Shown piece by piece: positions 42,998 through 52,644 of a stretch of DNA of 64,000 bases (positions within the stretch are counted from its first letter, which is position 1; each line of letters opens with the position of its first letter). Under the pieces are notes generated by a model, which was not told the origin of the DNA, searched no databases, and saw only the letters and a list, made by a program, of their open reading frames with translations. The translations under genes were made by a program, and so were the position numbers. Source of the DNA: Notolepis coatsorum (taxonomy: Eukaryota; Chordata; Actinopteri; Aulopiformes; Paralepididae); the NCBI GenBank assembly GCA_963971535.1, contig OZ020591.1, forward strand, positions 14,477,577-14,541,576. Reading direction: 5' to 3'.

Positions 42998-43344
42998 CAA
43001 TGTTGCTGAATAAAATAATTAACCAGTTAAAACCTGTCGAATGGAGCAGTCAATGTATATATTTTGTGTAGATAGCTAGGTGGGCTCTATTTATAATGAT
43101 ATATTTTGACTAGTACCGTGGTCTAGTGGTTTATCCCCATTCCTTTCAAGCCGACGCCCGGGGTTTGATTCCCAGGCCTTTCTAATATTTATATTTTTTT
43201 TTATTATTTATAAAATTAAATTGCCCGCAACGATGTGCATAATACAATAGTAATAATATATAATAAGAATCCAACCAATAGAGCGACATTGTGCAATAAA
43301 CAAGTAAACAAAGTAGGGCATATCGGCATTTGTACATGAGTTAA
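42998..43344 (+). repeat. Left ~346-bp inverted arm of THAP transposon
   Basis: gcaatgttgctgaataaaat … catttgtacatgagtt, matched inversely by 47580-47927 with few differences. It contains a tRNA-like module at 43114-43180. A related ~60-bp block (aatgttgctgaattaaag … agtcaaagtgtata) precedes it at 42821-42880. Confidence 0.9.
43114..43180 (+). repeat. tRNA-like module in TIR
   Basis: taccgtggtctagtggttta (A box) and gggtttgattccc (B box, 43160-43172) at tRNA-like spacing. An inverse copy is in the right arm at 47743-47810. No clear acceptor stem, so not called a tRNA gene. Confidence 0.5.
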
Positions 43345-43422
43345 GAGTGTTCTCACGGCGCGTCATCAAACCGGAAGTCGGCCTACTTGGCGATAAACTT
43401 GGATGTAAACAACGCGTGATTG

Positions 43423-43678
43423 CATCGAACTAGCAACTCTTCAAGTTCATTTTTGCTCAAAATTGTCAATTATTGCCGTGTTCTTGGCTGTACTAATAGG
43501 TCGGATAGGGAAAAGCATTTGGAGTTCTTCAGATTGCCAATTGTCATCACAAATCAAGGAGAAGAGGGCAAACAATTGTCTCAGGAAAGGAGACGTTTGT
43601 GGTTGGCCAAACTGAACCAGGATTTCCATGGCAAGACTCTTGTCAACATTCGAGTTTGTTCTGCGCATTTCTTGTCAG
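43423..43678 (+). CDS. THAP-domain transposase, exon 1
   Basis: Frame with YCRVLGCTNRSDREKHLEFF, RRLWLAKLNQDF and VRVCSAHF-like RVCSAHFLSG: the C2CH zinc-binding pattern (Cys-Cys ... Trp ... Cys-His) of THAP DNA-binding domains. It ends at a good donor (ttgtcag|gtaatg). There is no ATG between the upstream stop (43417-43419) and the first cysteine, so the true start is in an upstream exon or lost. It splices in phase to exon 2 at 44878 (…LSG|KKC). Confidence 0.75.
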
Positions 43679-43689
43679 GTAATGTGAAA

Positions 43690-44824
43690 TATATTCTTGG
43701 CTGGATATGATTGTTATCTCATTTCATAACCTACTACAGTAGTAGTGTAAGACTCAGTTTACGTTATGGTAACGTTACGTCAGGTAACGTTATGTGAAAT
43801 ATTAATAACAGCAACTATCATTTTACAGTGGAATAGTATGATGCTGGATATGATTGTTATCTCATTTCATAACCTACTACGGTAGTAGTGTAAGACTCAG
43901 TTTACGTTATGGTAACGTTACGTCAGGTAACGTTATGTGAAATATTAATAACAGCAACTATCATTTTACAGTGGAATAGTATGAGGCTGGATATGATTCT
44001 TATCTCATTTCATAACCTACTACAGTGTAAGACTCCGTTTCTGTAAATGTTCCTAAAATGTAGTGTCAAAACAAAGTGTTTCTTGTCAGGTAACGTTATG
44101 TGAAATATTAATAACAGCGACTATCATTTTACAGTGGAATAGTATGAGGCTGGATATGATTCTTATCTCATTTCATAACCTACTACAGTAGTAGTGTAAG
44201 ACTCAGTTTACGTTATGGTAACGTTACGTCAGGTAACGTTATGTGAAATATTAATAACAGCAACTATCATTTTACAGTGGAATAGTATGAGGCTGGATAT
44301 GATTCTTATCTCATTTCATAACCTACTACAGTGTAAGACTCCGTTTCTGTAAATGTTCCTAAAATGTAGTGTCAAAACAAAGTGTTTCTTGTCAGGTAAC
44401 GTTATGTGAAATATTAATAACAGCGACTATCATTTTACAGTGGAATAGTATGAGGCTGGATATGATTCTTATCTCATTTCATAACCTACTACAGTGTAAG
44501 ACTCCGTTTCTGTAAATGTTCCTAAAATGTAGTGTCAAAACAAAGTGTTTCTTGTCAGGTAACGTTATGTGAAATATTAATAACAGCGACTATCATTTTA
44601 CAGTGGAATAGTATGAGGCTGGATATGATTCTTATCTCATTTTATAACCTACTACAGTAGTAGTGTAAGACTCAGTTTACGTTATGGTAACGTTACGTCA
44701 GGTAACGTTATGTGAAATATTAATAACAGCGACTATCATTTTACAGTGGAATAGTATGAGGCTGGATATGATTCTTATCTCATTTCATAACCTACTACAG
44801 TGTAAGACTCCGTTTCTGTAAATG
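43690..44824. repeat. Tandem repeats of 141 and 166 bp forming the THAP intron
   Basis: Eight occurrences of ctggatatgattnttatctc (43701, about 43842, 43984, 44150, 44291, 44457, 44622 and 44763), spaced 141 or 166 bp. The long unit adds ccgtttctgtaaatgttcct and aaaacaaagtgtttctt. Every unit carries (ct)tgtcaggtaacgttatgtg, a copy of the exon 1 splice donor. Confidence 0.9.
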
Positions 44825-44877
44825 TTCCTAAAATGTAGCGTCTAAAGTGTGCTATATTTTTCATTATTGTATTCCAG

Positions 44878-45548
44878 GTAAAAAGTGTCACCTGTACAAG
44901 AAAGATGACCCAGATTGGGTGCCATCTGTAAATATGACCGGAAAGCAACAGCCTTCTTCTCTGCAACCACCTAAAGAAACACAATACCAACGGCGTGTGA
45001 ATCGTACCCAGCAGAAACTGAAGGTGGATGCTGCCCATGCCTTGCTTCTTATGGACATACCAGCTGCTGCTGATGATTCTGCTGCAAGTGATAATGTGTG
45101 CAGTATAGGTACTCAAACTGATATGACTGGTGATTTTATTTATTCTATGACCAATGAAGTTATAAATCTGAGAGCGGAAAACCTTCAGTTGCGTTCTGAT
45201 GTGAAACAGTTGTCCTCTACCTATGACCAAAGTGCATTTGTGGGTAAAGATGAGAAGGTTTTATTTTTCACTGGTCTACCTACATTCCAGATTTTGTTAG
45301 CACTCTATGCATACCTTAGTCCCCACCTTCCTGTGAAGAAGTCGCTTAATCCATTCAAGATGCTGATGCTGACATTGATGCGACTAAGGCTTAATGTTTC
45401 TACAACCTTCCTATGTTATGCATTCAATGTGTCAATATCCACTGCTTCTAGGGTATTTACTTGTTGTATTTTGCACAATCACAATGTTGAGTTTTTTTGT
45501 GGAGGACATCTTCAGTTTTGCAGGATTTTGAGAAAGCATGGCACTTGA
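44878..45548 (+). CDS. THAP-domain transposase, exon 2 (truncated before the catalytic core)
   Basis: Starts at acceptor attccag|gtaaaa and completes the THAP domain (KKCHLYKKDDPDWVPSVNM). A linker with CSIGTQTDM and a short coiled coil (INLRAENLQLRSDVKQL) follows, then a helix-turn-helix Tnp_4-type region (FFTGLPTFQILLALYAYLSP … NVSISTASRVF). The frame stops at 45546-45548, just where the DDE_Tnp_4 catalytic domain should begin. This is therefore a DNA-binding half without the nuclease, either a decayed gene or a repressor-like truncated product. A poly(A)-like aataaa is at about 45741. Confidence 0.7.
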
Positions 45549-46182
45549 GACAAAACACACTATATCCTATATAATTGTATTTTAATTCCTCTTGTTTCTT
45601 TATATACATTGCGTACAGCTTGTTATATTACATTTTATTGTATTTTCTTGTTCTTGTGGCCATCTTGGTCGACAGGTCATTTGTCAAGTAATTGGTCAAA
45701 CGTTTCACACCGAAACGTCATGATATGATTTCAGGCTGCCAATAAATTTGGAAAAACCTGGAGTGCGTGCCTGGACATTGTTTTTCCCTATTTTTATGTG
45801 TGGTACAATACACCATTCCCATCAGAACACTTGAATAACAGAAGAGACAGTTTTGTATGTAACGTGTTTAATAATTGTTTAATAATTTTGTCACAGGAGA
45901 GATTAGCCTCTAGGATGGAACCCAGGTAGGTAATTTCATCTTTCCTTGTGACAATATTGTCACCCACTGTAACTGAGAAGTTACAAGTTGTCGAACAGAA
46001 CTTGTAAGTCGCTTTGGATAAAAGTGTCAGCTATTTTCTTTTCTATTTTTTTTTTATATCCTTTATTTATCCAGGAATGTCCCATTGAGATACAATATAT
46101 CTTCTTCCAGGGAGTCCTGACCAACACGGCACACAACACGTTTCAACATAAAAACAAGGGCATTAAACAAAAAACATACAAA
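45549..46182. other. Transposon interior with family A scrap and LINE-like 3' end
   Basis: 45888-45980 is a 93-bp minus-strand family A RT fragment (gtcacaggagagattagcct … gtaactgagaag). 46040-46180 (tttatttatccaggaatgtc ccattgagata) resembles a LINE 3' end that would go with the RT at 46183-46550. The rest is unassigned AT-rich DNA. Confidence 0.5.
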
Positions 46183-46550
46183 TTAAATATGTGATAGTGG
46201 CTTAGCCACACATTTTGCAGAGATTTGTAGCAGTGTTCCATTCAGATTATCAACACCGCAAGGTTTATCTGGTTTAAGTGATAGGAGGAGCTTTTCAATA
46301 TCATTTGGACTTGTGCATTTAAATTTAAATCGGCATTTCTTGTCATACATTATATGTTTTTTAATTACAGAGTCTGACAGCTTACCACTCATTGGCAACA
46401 TTTGATTTATAATTGTGTTTACCTTGGAAACAAAGTAATTGTTGAAATGAGTTGCAATGTCAAATGGTTCATTCAATGTTTTCCATAGTCTCTTACTATC
46501 CCCTTTACACTCCTCCAATCTGGTTTGATAATAATGTTTTTTCTTCTGTA
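46183..46550 (-). pseudogene. LINE RT N-terminal remnant
   Basis: The minus frame reads FDIATHFNNYFVSKVNTI, then SLKPDKPCGVDNLNGTLLQI and SAKCVAKPLSHI, the segment before and at RT motif 0/1 of CR1/L2-group LINEs. No catalytic motif. Confidence 0.6.
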
Positions 46551-46737
46551 ATTGTATTCATTTATAAATGTATAACTGTTGATTGATATGCACTGTCCCT
46601 GATCAAATAAACTGAGTAAACTCAAACGAAACTATTGTTTTATTGCACAATCGTAGCGGGCATTGTAACGTTTGGGGTTTTGCGAGAGAACCAGTGTTGC
46701 AGTGAAAGATTAAACAAGTGAGAGAGACAGATGGACA

Positions 46738-46985
46738 GAATGAATTAATGAAAACTTTATTTAACTGATTGCAGAATGGGTACAATACAGTATGGCTCAA
46801 TACACACAAAATGTTTAAGGGGATGCAGAGCAGAGAAAGACTAGCCTGTGAAGGTGTCACATTGGATTGGCAACCCCCCACACACCATTGAAATGCTAAT
46901 TGTTGGGGGACCCTGATGTAAACAAGACGAAAGTATTTCTCAGGTCTGCACCCCCTTAACAATTGTATGTATTGAGCTGGACTAA
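46738..46985. mobile_element. Two family A LINE tails, head to head
   Basis: 46738-46850 is a minus-strand 3' tail (gaattaatgaaaactttatt … gcagagaaagact). 46913-46985 is a plus-strand 3' UTR end (gggggaccctgatgtaaaca … caattgtatgtattgagc). They are separated by ~60 bp of other sequence. Confidence 0.7.
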
Positions 46986-47579
46986 GCTCATTGAGCTGAG
47001 TAATATTATTGGCAAAACTTAGCCTGAAGTATATAATTAGGTTGCTGTATATCAAAAAAAAAAAAAAAAATTGTTCTTGTTACTGACTCGTGTCAATCTT
47101 CCATGTTTTCGCTATAGTGTGTAGACCTTGCTACACATGTATTTCGTTCATATTGTTTATGGACAATGAGATGGGAGTGGAACTTTGTACATGCCCTTTG
47201 GGCTTCGTTCCCTCCTAGCACTGTTTTTTTAAATAATGTGCTAAATAAATAAAATAAACTAAACATATGAAGCTAAATACTCTGCTCTCACATTGTAGCT
47301 TCCTGGGGGCTTGTTCAGAGGAGGCTGAACTCACATTTCGCCGTGAACTCAGCTGTAACATTATTACTGACTGTGGATCGCTCGTGCTATCGCGCAACGT
47401 GATTGGTTGTTTCAAAACAAAGTGGGTCTGGGAAATGAAGTGTGGATTCGCGCAAAATGAATTAATATATATACATTTAATAACGTTAATTTTTAATCGT
47501 TGGGCATGGGGGGAGGTATCAAGTCTTTTCAAGTCAAGTGAAGTTGCGTAGCAACAACAGACAATAAGTTGACTCAGAA
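46986..47579. other. Transposon interior, unassigned
   Basis: Contains an A-run at 47045-47060 and AT-rich sequence before the right arm. No gene recognised. Confidence 0.35.
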
Positions 47580-47927
47580 TAACTCATGTACAAATGCCGA
47601 TATGCCCTACTTTGTTTACTTGTTTATTGCACAATGTCGCTCTATTGGTTGGATTCTTATTATATATTATTACTATTGTATTATGCACATCGTTGCGGGC
47701 AATTTAATTTTATAAATAATAAAAAAATATATAAATATTAGAAAGGCCTGGGAATCAAACCCCGGGCGTCGGCTTGAAAGGAATGGGGATAAACCACTAG
47801 ACCACGGTACTAGTCAAAATATATCATTATAAATAGAGCCCACCTAGCTATCTACACAAAATATATACATTGACTGCTCCATTCGACAGGTTTTAACTGG
47901 TTAATTATTTTATTCAGCAACATTGCT
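47580..47927 (-). repeat. Right ~346-bp inverted arm of THAP transposon
   Basis: Inverse of 42998-43344, including the tRNA-like module (47743-47810, minus strand: tagtggttta A box region and gtttgattcc B box). Confidence 0.9.
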
Positions 47928-48010
47928 TTAGACATGGTATGGTATTTATTTTAGACAACAAAACATACAGATCGTTATACAGTATACTGTGTAGGACGTT
48001 GTAGCGTCCG

Positions 48011-48174
48011 TCTAATGACTTTGCGCCTCCTGGCGGCATAAAATAGAACAGCAGCCTGGGTTCCTAATTCATTTCCACGACGTGATATAACCGTGCTCAC
48101 GTCGCGGCAAAGCGCCCAGGAAAACTAAAAGCTTCATCTGTATGTGCGTTTGGTGGTTGTTGTATCGCTATTAG
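48011..48174. other. Sequence between THAP transposon arm and Rex1-like RT
   Basis: No gene or clear repeat. It marks the right junction of the insertion in the Rex1-like LINE. Confidence 0.35.
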
Positions 48175-49526
48175 ACTCCGGTATCGCTTGCCTGACCGCA
48201 GCAGTTCAAAGAGGCAGTTGTTCGGGTGACTGGAGTCTTTAATAATTCTCTTAGCCTTGCCCTTGCAACGCTTGTTGTAAATGTTCTGGAGGGTGGGAGC
48301 CCCCCTCCAATTGTGCGTTCGGCTGAACGTGTCACTCTTTGTAGTCTGCTTCGGTCTTGTGCAGTGCTATTCCCAAACCAGGAGGTGATGTTGCCGGTCA
48401 AGATGCTCTCTATTGTACATGAGTAGAAGTTCTTAAGGATCTTCTGACTGACTTGGAACTTCCTTAGGCGCCTGAGGAAGTAGAGGCGTTGTCGTGCCTT
48501 CTTCACAACACTGTCAATGTGTGTGGTCCATGTCAAGTCCTCGGATATGTAGGCTCCGAGGTACTTAAAGCTGTTGACTCTCTCAACCGGTGCCCCGTCG
48601 ATGCTGAGGGGGCTGTAGTCCTTGACCCCCGACCTCCTGAAGTCCACAATCATCTCCTTTGTTTTGCTGACGTTCAGGGAGAGGCTGTTTTCCTGGCACC
48701 ATCCCGCCAGGACCTTGACCTCTTCCAGGTAGGCCCTCTCGTCGTTGGCAGAGATCAGGCCCACCACCACTGTGTCGTCAGCAAATTTGATGATTGTATT
48801 GCTACTCCGCTGAGCCACACAGTCGTGTGTGTACAGGGAGTAGAGGAGGGGACTCAGAACACAGCCCTGGGGGGCCCCTATGTTGAGGGTGATGGATGAG
48901 GAGGTGCAGTTGCCTGCTCTCACCACCTGGGGTCTGCCAGTCAGGAAGTCCAAGACCCACTGGCAGAGGTCATAGTTCAAGCCCAGGTCCCTGAGCTTGG
49001 CTATGAGTATGGAGGGGACTATGGTATTGAATGCCGAGCTGTAGTCGATGAATAGCATTCTCACATAGTTCCCCTGCCGCTTGTCTAGGTGTGATGCTGC
49101 TGTGTACAGCACATGGGCTATGGCGTCCTCCGTGGACCTGTTGGTGCGGTATGCAAATTGCAGGGGGTCCATGTTGATGGGGAGGGAGGAGCAGATGTAG
49201 CCCTTTACTAGCTTCTCAAAGCACTTCATGGCTATGGAGGTGAGAGCTACAGGGCGGTAGTCGTTGAGGCACGCAGGCTTGGATTTTTTGGGTACAGGGA
49301 TAATAGTGGACTTCTTCAGGCAGGTGGGGATGACAGCCTGTTCTAAGGACAGGTTAAATATGTCAGTGAATACTGGGGCCAGTTGGTCGGCACAGACTTT
49401 TAGGACGCGGCCGGGGATGCCGTCCGGACCTGCTGCCTTCCTGATATTCACTTTTTTAAAGGTCCGCCTCACCTCATGCTCTGTTACCCTGAACACTGCG
49501 CCTCCATCAGCAGCCGACCCCCCCCC
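48175..49526 (-). pseudogene. Rex1-like LINE reverse transcriptase (about 450 codons)
   Basis: Long minus frame covering the RT domain: [74 protein letters not shown] and [13 protein letters not shown] with the intact FADD motif. It continues to [12 protein letters not shown], where the THAP transposon junction truncates the last ~20 codons. It is 5' truncated at a C-run (49520-49530); the few codons beyond that belong to the flanking sequence. The endonuclease is absent. Best-preserved Rex1-like RT in the window. Confidence 0.85.
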
Positions 49527-49554
49527 CCCCATTGCCGTGGCTTGTGAGCTGGTG

Positions 49555-51305
49555 TAGCTTGTCAATCAGAATGGTGTGATTGACAGTGTCGAAGGCCTTT
49601 TGTAGGTCCAGCATGACCATGCCGCAGTATTTGCCCGCGTCCACCTCTTGTTTGATGTGGTCGTTCAAATAGAAAAGGCATGTGTCAGTGGAGTGGGACG
49701 TTCTGAAGCCAGATTGGAATTCGTAGATTAGATTTTTTTCCGCCAGGTACTTTTCGACCTGTTCATAGACTATTTTCTCCATGACTTTCGAGATGGAGGT
49801 AAGAATAGAGACAGGGCGGTAGTTGCCTGGGTCTAATTTGCTGCCCTTTTTGTGCAGAGGGGTCACTCTCGCAATTTTGAAGTCCTTGGGGACGTGTCCC
49901 TGTTTTATAGAGAGGTTTATTATGTGTGTGATGACTGGGGTGATGGCGGCTGCTGAGTCTCTGAGGAATTTGGAGGGGATGTTGTCATGGCCAGTGGCCT
50001 TGTTAGGTTGGAGGGCGCAACATTTTTTGAGTACCTCATCGGTTGCTACCATTTCTACTTTCTAGTTTGAAGTCGTCTTTGTGGACCCCTAGGTTTTTGT
50101 AGTATGCTACTATGTGTTCTACCCCATAATGCCCTGAGTGGGAGGGTAGTTTGTTTACCAGTGTTGTGGCTATGTTTGTGAAGAAGATGTTTAAGTAATT
50201 GGCTACATCCAGCTTGTCTGTGATGAGTGTGTTGTCCGTCTTTATGTTTATGTTTGAGAATCTGGTTTTTAAGTTTTTTACTGCAGCCTAGTTGATTATT
50301 GAGTAATTTCAAAAGTTCACATGGTTTGTTTTTGTTTTCCTCAGTTTTGTCATTGATGAAATTTCTTTTTGCGGTTTTGATCATGGTGTTTACGTCATTT
50401 CTTAGTCTGTTTCTTTGAATTTTTTGTTCAACCACGTGGGCTTGGAGTTCACTGTTTGAGCTTTTGGAAAGCTTTGTCTGATTTTTATGAAGTTCAGAGC
50501 ATTTTTTTGTCTCTGGTTTTCATAGCGGCCAGTATTTCAGTGTGCATCCATGGCTCAGCGCGACTTTTAACCCTGGTGGTTCTTAGAGGTGCCATGTTGT
50601 TGAGTATTGTTGTGAATTTGGTTTTGAATCCAAGCCATGTTTCTTCAAACTGTGTACCACTGAGTTCATCTGACCAGTCCATGCTCCTCAGTTCTTGGTT
50701 AAAGGCCTCTCTAGAGTAGGTTTTGAGGTCTCTAGTGTGACTGTTTTGTGACAGTCGGCCTTCTGTTTTAGCTTTTTGCGGGTACAGAAAATCATATAAT
50801 GATCACTTAACCCGCATGCTATCACCCCTTTATTGGAGATCATGGACTTGTCAGAGGTCAAAATGAGGTCAATGGTGGTTTGTGTCGAATCACATACCCT
50901 TGTGGGTTGGGTGATTAGCTGGCTGAAACTGTGCAGATCAGAAAACCTACTGAAGGCCTTGAAGTCGGGTGCTGCTTTACGCAACATATCCGTGTTCCAG
51001 TCCCCAATACGAATTTTTTCTACCCCCTCCACCCCAGCTAAACACCCATCCAGTGTGTCATAGAAGCCACTCTGTTCTGGCGGTCTATAGATTGTGCCTA
51101 CTAGTACTGGTTTCACCCTATCGAATACGATTTCAATCCAAACAGTTTCAATTTCGTCATGGTTAAGGTCAGTACGGTTGATGAATTTGGTATTTGGAGG
51201 TAGACGCCACCTCCATATTGATTCCTATCCCTCCTGACTATTGAGTAGTTTTCGATTTGAATCTCTGGATCCTGTACAGATGCGTCTAGTTTTGTTTCTG
51301 TGAAA
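49555..51305 (-). pseudogene. Family A LINE RT N-terminal half and endonuclease (copy 1, 5' piece)
   Basis: Minus frames with QPNKATGHDNIPSKFLRD, NYRPVSILTSISKVMEKIVY, MVMLDLQKAFDTVNHTIL (first catalytic Asp present) and, upstream, the endonuclease blocks GTIYRPPEQSGFYD, GDWNTDML and GLSDHYMIF. Frameshifts occur near 50050, 50280 and 50690. It stops at 51305 in the same codon as copy 2 (63667), so it was 5' truncated before the duplication. Confidence 0.85.
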
Positions 51306-51577
51306 CCGGAAGAAGTCTACACATGGTAGAAGTAACTGGATATGCCGCCCGCACGTTTGTGCAAGTGGAGAATAGTTTTAAATGGAAACACAAGTCAGTC
51401 TACCTAAAGATTACATTTCTATTTCACTGGTCCTATAGTTTTAAACAGAAACAAGTCTGTCTACCTAAAGATTACATTTATAATTCACTGGTCCTACAGT
51501 TTTAAACAGAAACAAGTCAGTCTACATAAAGATTACATTTATAATTCACTCATTCAAAAAAAGCAGTGTCGAATAGG
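51306..51577. repeat. Duplicated flank with three ~61-bp tandem repeats (unit 1)
   Basis: From ccggaagaagtctacacatg to gcagtgtcgaatag. It contains three copies of ttaaacagaaacaagtc.gtc tacctaaagattacattt (51370-51558). It is nearly identical to 63668-63927, including position relative to the truncated LINE. Confidence 0.9.
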
Positions 51578-51597
51578 AAAAAGCATCCGGCTTCAAC

Positions 51598-52644
51598 ATG
51601 GACGGTCGCATTTTACGTAGCTCCCGTAACCAACGCAACAGAGCAACAACAACAAAAAAGTACTTTGCGCATTTTCTACTTTCCCTCCTGTGGATTATGG
51701 ATTTGTACCTGAATTCACAACTCAAACAGCAACACCAGACAGAAGTGGAGGGTAGCGAAAACGCAAATCAGCAGTCCCATTGCGACTTCTACTTATCAAC
51801 GGGCATGGAGAGGAAACATCCAGCCTTCGGAGCCACGACCATCCACACAGTACTTACTGCAAATCCGGAACGAAAGAAATTACCCCCGGCAGGCAAGTGT
51901 AATAAGAGATCAATGTTTTTATTATATCTGCTCATGTCGGGTGACATACATCAGAACCCTGGTCCCGTAATGACACGGAACCAGAGACTACAGTCAAATC
52001 TGCTGACCCAAGAAGCAGCAGCCAGCACAACAGATCAACGGCTACCCACACAGACTGCGGCTAACGACATGATCAACGGCAACATTCCTCCTCTGCCACC
52101 TCTGCAAAAGAACCCACGAGAGGCCACAGCGAGAGGGAAGGAACCGGGGTTCACAACCGAGGCGCCCAGCACGTCGCGGGGACAAAACAGCGAGGCATCG
52201 CTCCTCACACCGGCGCCGGAGATCAACAGCATCCACGCAATTGACGCTTCAGCCAGCAGTTGCACCAGCCGACCAGCAAGCGGCGACATACCCTCACAGA
52301 AGCCCCAGCGGACTCTGCGAGTGGCTAAAGGGAGAGCGGCGCGGGACATCAAGGTCACCAAGGACCCGACGGTTAGCTTGGCTGGCCCCGCCAAGGCCGC
52401 CATGCCAGCTAGTCTACCCGGGCCGAGGCCAGGACAAAAGGCACCCCCCCTCCCCCACAATGGAGTACAATCAGACATATCTGTAATCAACCAGCCCCCC
52501 CCCCCCCCCACATCGCGGGCTTTCACACAAAGGAATACAGACTCCAGCAAAGGACAAAGCATCACCCCCTCCCCCCCTCCCCACCCACGGCACAAACAGC
52601 AACAACGCCCCCCCTCCCCCCACCACAGGACAGAACACAATTGA
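51598..52644 (+). CDS. Family A LINE N-terminal protein with 2A-like motif (348 aa)
   Basis: Starts at ATG 51598 (MDGRILRSSRNQRNRATTTK). Residues 99-122 contain the hydrophobic FLLYLLM followed by SGDIHQNPG|P, a 2A-like motif (below). Residues 125-348 are rich in Pro, Ser, Thr and Ala without a recognisable RRM or zinc finger. The frame ends in proline-coding C-runs; the endonuclease frame (+1 relative) is open from before 52626 and lacks its own ATG, so the original was probably one continuous protein and this stop follows a slip in a C-run. It may alternatively be a true separate ORF1. Confidence 0.7.
   Translation: MDGRILRSSRNQRNRATTTKKYFAHFLLSLLWIMDLYLNSQLKQQHQTEVEGSENANQQSHCDFYLSTGMERKHPAFGATTIHTVLTANPERKKLPPAGKCNKRSMFLLYLLMSGDIHQNPGPVMTRNQRLQSNLLTQEAAASTTDQRLPTQTAANDMINGNIPPLPPLQKNPREATARGKEPGFTTEAPSTSRGQNSEASLLTPAPEINSIHAIDASASSCTSRPASGDIPSQKPQRTLRVAKGRAARDIKVTKDPTVSLAGPAKAAMPASLPGPRPGQKAPPLPHNGVQSDISVINQPPPPPTSRAFTQRNTDSSKGQSITPSPPPHPRHKQQQRPPSPHHRTEHN
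51943..51966 (+). other. 2A-like ribosome-skipping motif
   Basis: Codes for DIHQNPGP at residues 116-123, after a hydrophobic run. In 2A peptides the last glycine-proline bond is not formed, releasing the upstream peptide; here it would free 122 residues. The canonical pattern is D-x-E-x-NPGP; this one has H in place of E, a variant seen near the N-terminus of other CR1/L2-group LINE proteins, where activity varies. Confidence 0.6.

Larger units (their letters stand above)
42776..48010 (+). mobile_element. THAP-domain DNA transposon with long TIRs carrying tRNA-like modules
   Basis: Arms 42998-43344 and 47580-47927 are ~346-bp inverted repeats. A shorter inverted match further out (ctacaacgtcctacag near 42778, inverse near 47993) suggests the true ends are near 42776 and 48010. 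Between the arms lie a two-exon THAP transposase gene (43420-45548) and scraps of other LINEs (45888-45980, 46183-46550, 46738-46985). ISL2EU-like or PIF/Harbinger-like by transposase type; no target duplication could be assigned. Confidence 0.65.
42109..49554 (-). mobile_element. Rex1-like LINE, minus strand, split by a THAP transposon
   Basis: 3' UTR at 42109-42563 (inverse of 820-1305) and RT at 48175-49526. It inserted in family A copy 1 between gcttttag and cttgtc, with at most a 3-bp (tag) duplication. The middle is interrupted by 42564-48174; about 130 bp of the LINE (last ~20 codons and the start of the 3' UTR) is missing at the junction. Confidence 0.8.
39256..51305 (-). mobile_element. 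Family A LINE, minus-strand copy 1, split by two nested insertions
   Basis: One element whose pieces are 39256-40712 (tail, 3' UTR, RT C-terminus and core), 42033-42108 (RT before the GVPQGS motif) and 49555-51305 (RT N-terminal part and endonuclease). The gaps are a hAT (40713-42024) and a Rex1-like LINE (42109-49554). The pieces join without loss at cactgtgaggggg|tagagtacc and gcttttag|cttgtc. The copy is 5' truncated in the endonuclease (gtttctgtgaaa), at the same point as copy 2. Confidence 0.85.

Noticed and set aside
43114-43180. Functional tRNA gene
   Set aside because: A and B boxes are present but no acceptor stem can be formed and it lies in a transposon arm with an inverse copy; kept only as tRNA-like.
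43690-44824. CRISPR-like array of regularly spaced repeats
   Set aside because: Repeats of 141/166 bp are contiguous with no unique spacers, and the genome is a vertebrate.
52035-52640. 201-codon minus frame opposite the LINE N-terminal protein
   Set aside because: Mirror of proline/serine-rich codons on the plus strand; no family resemblance.
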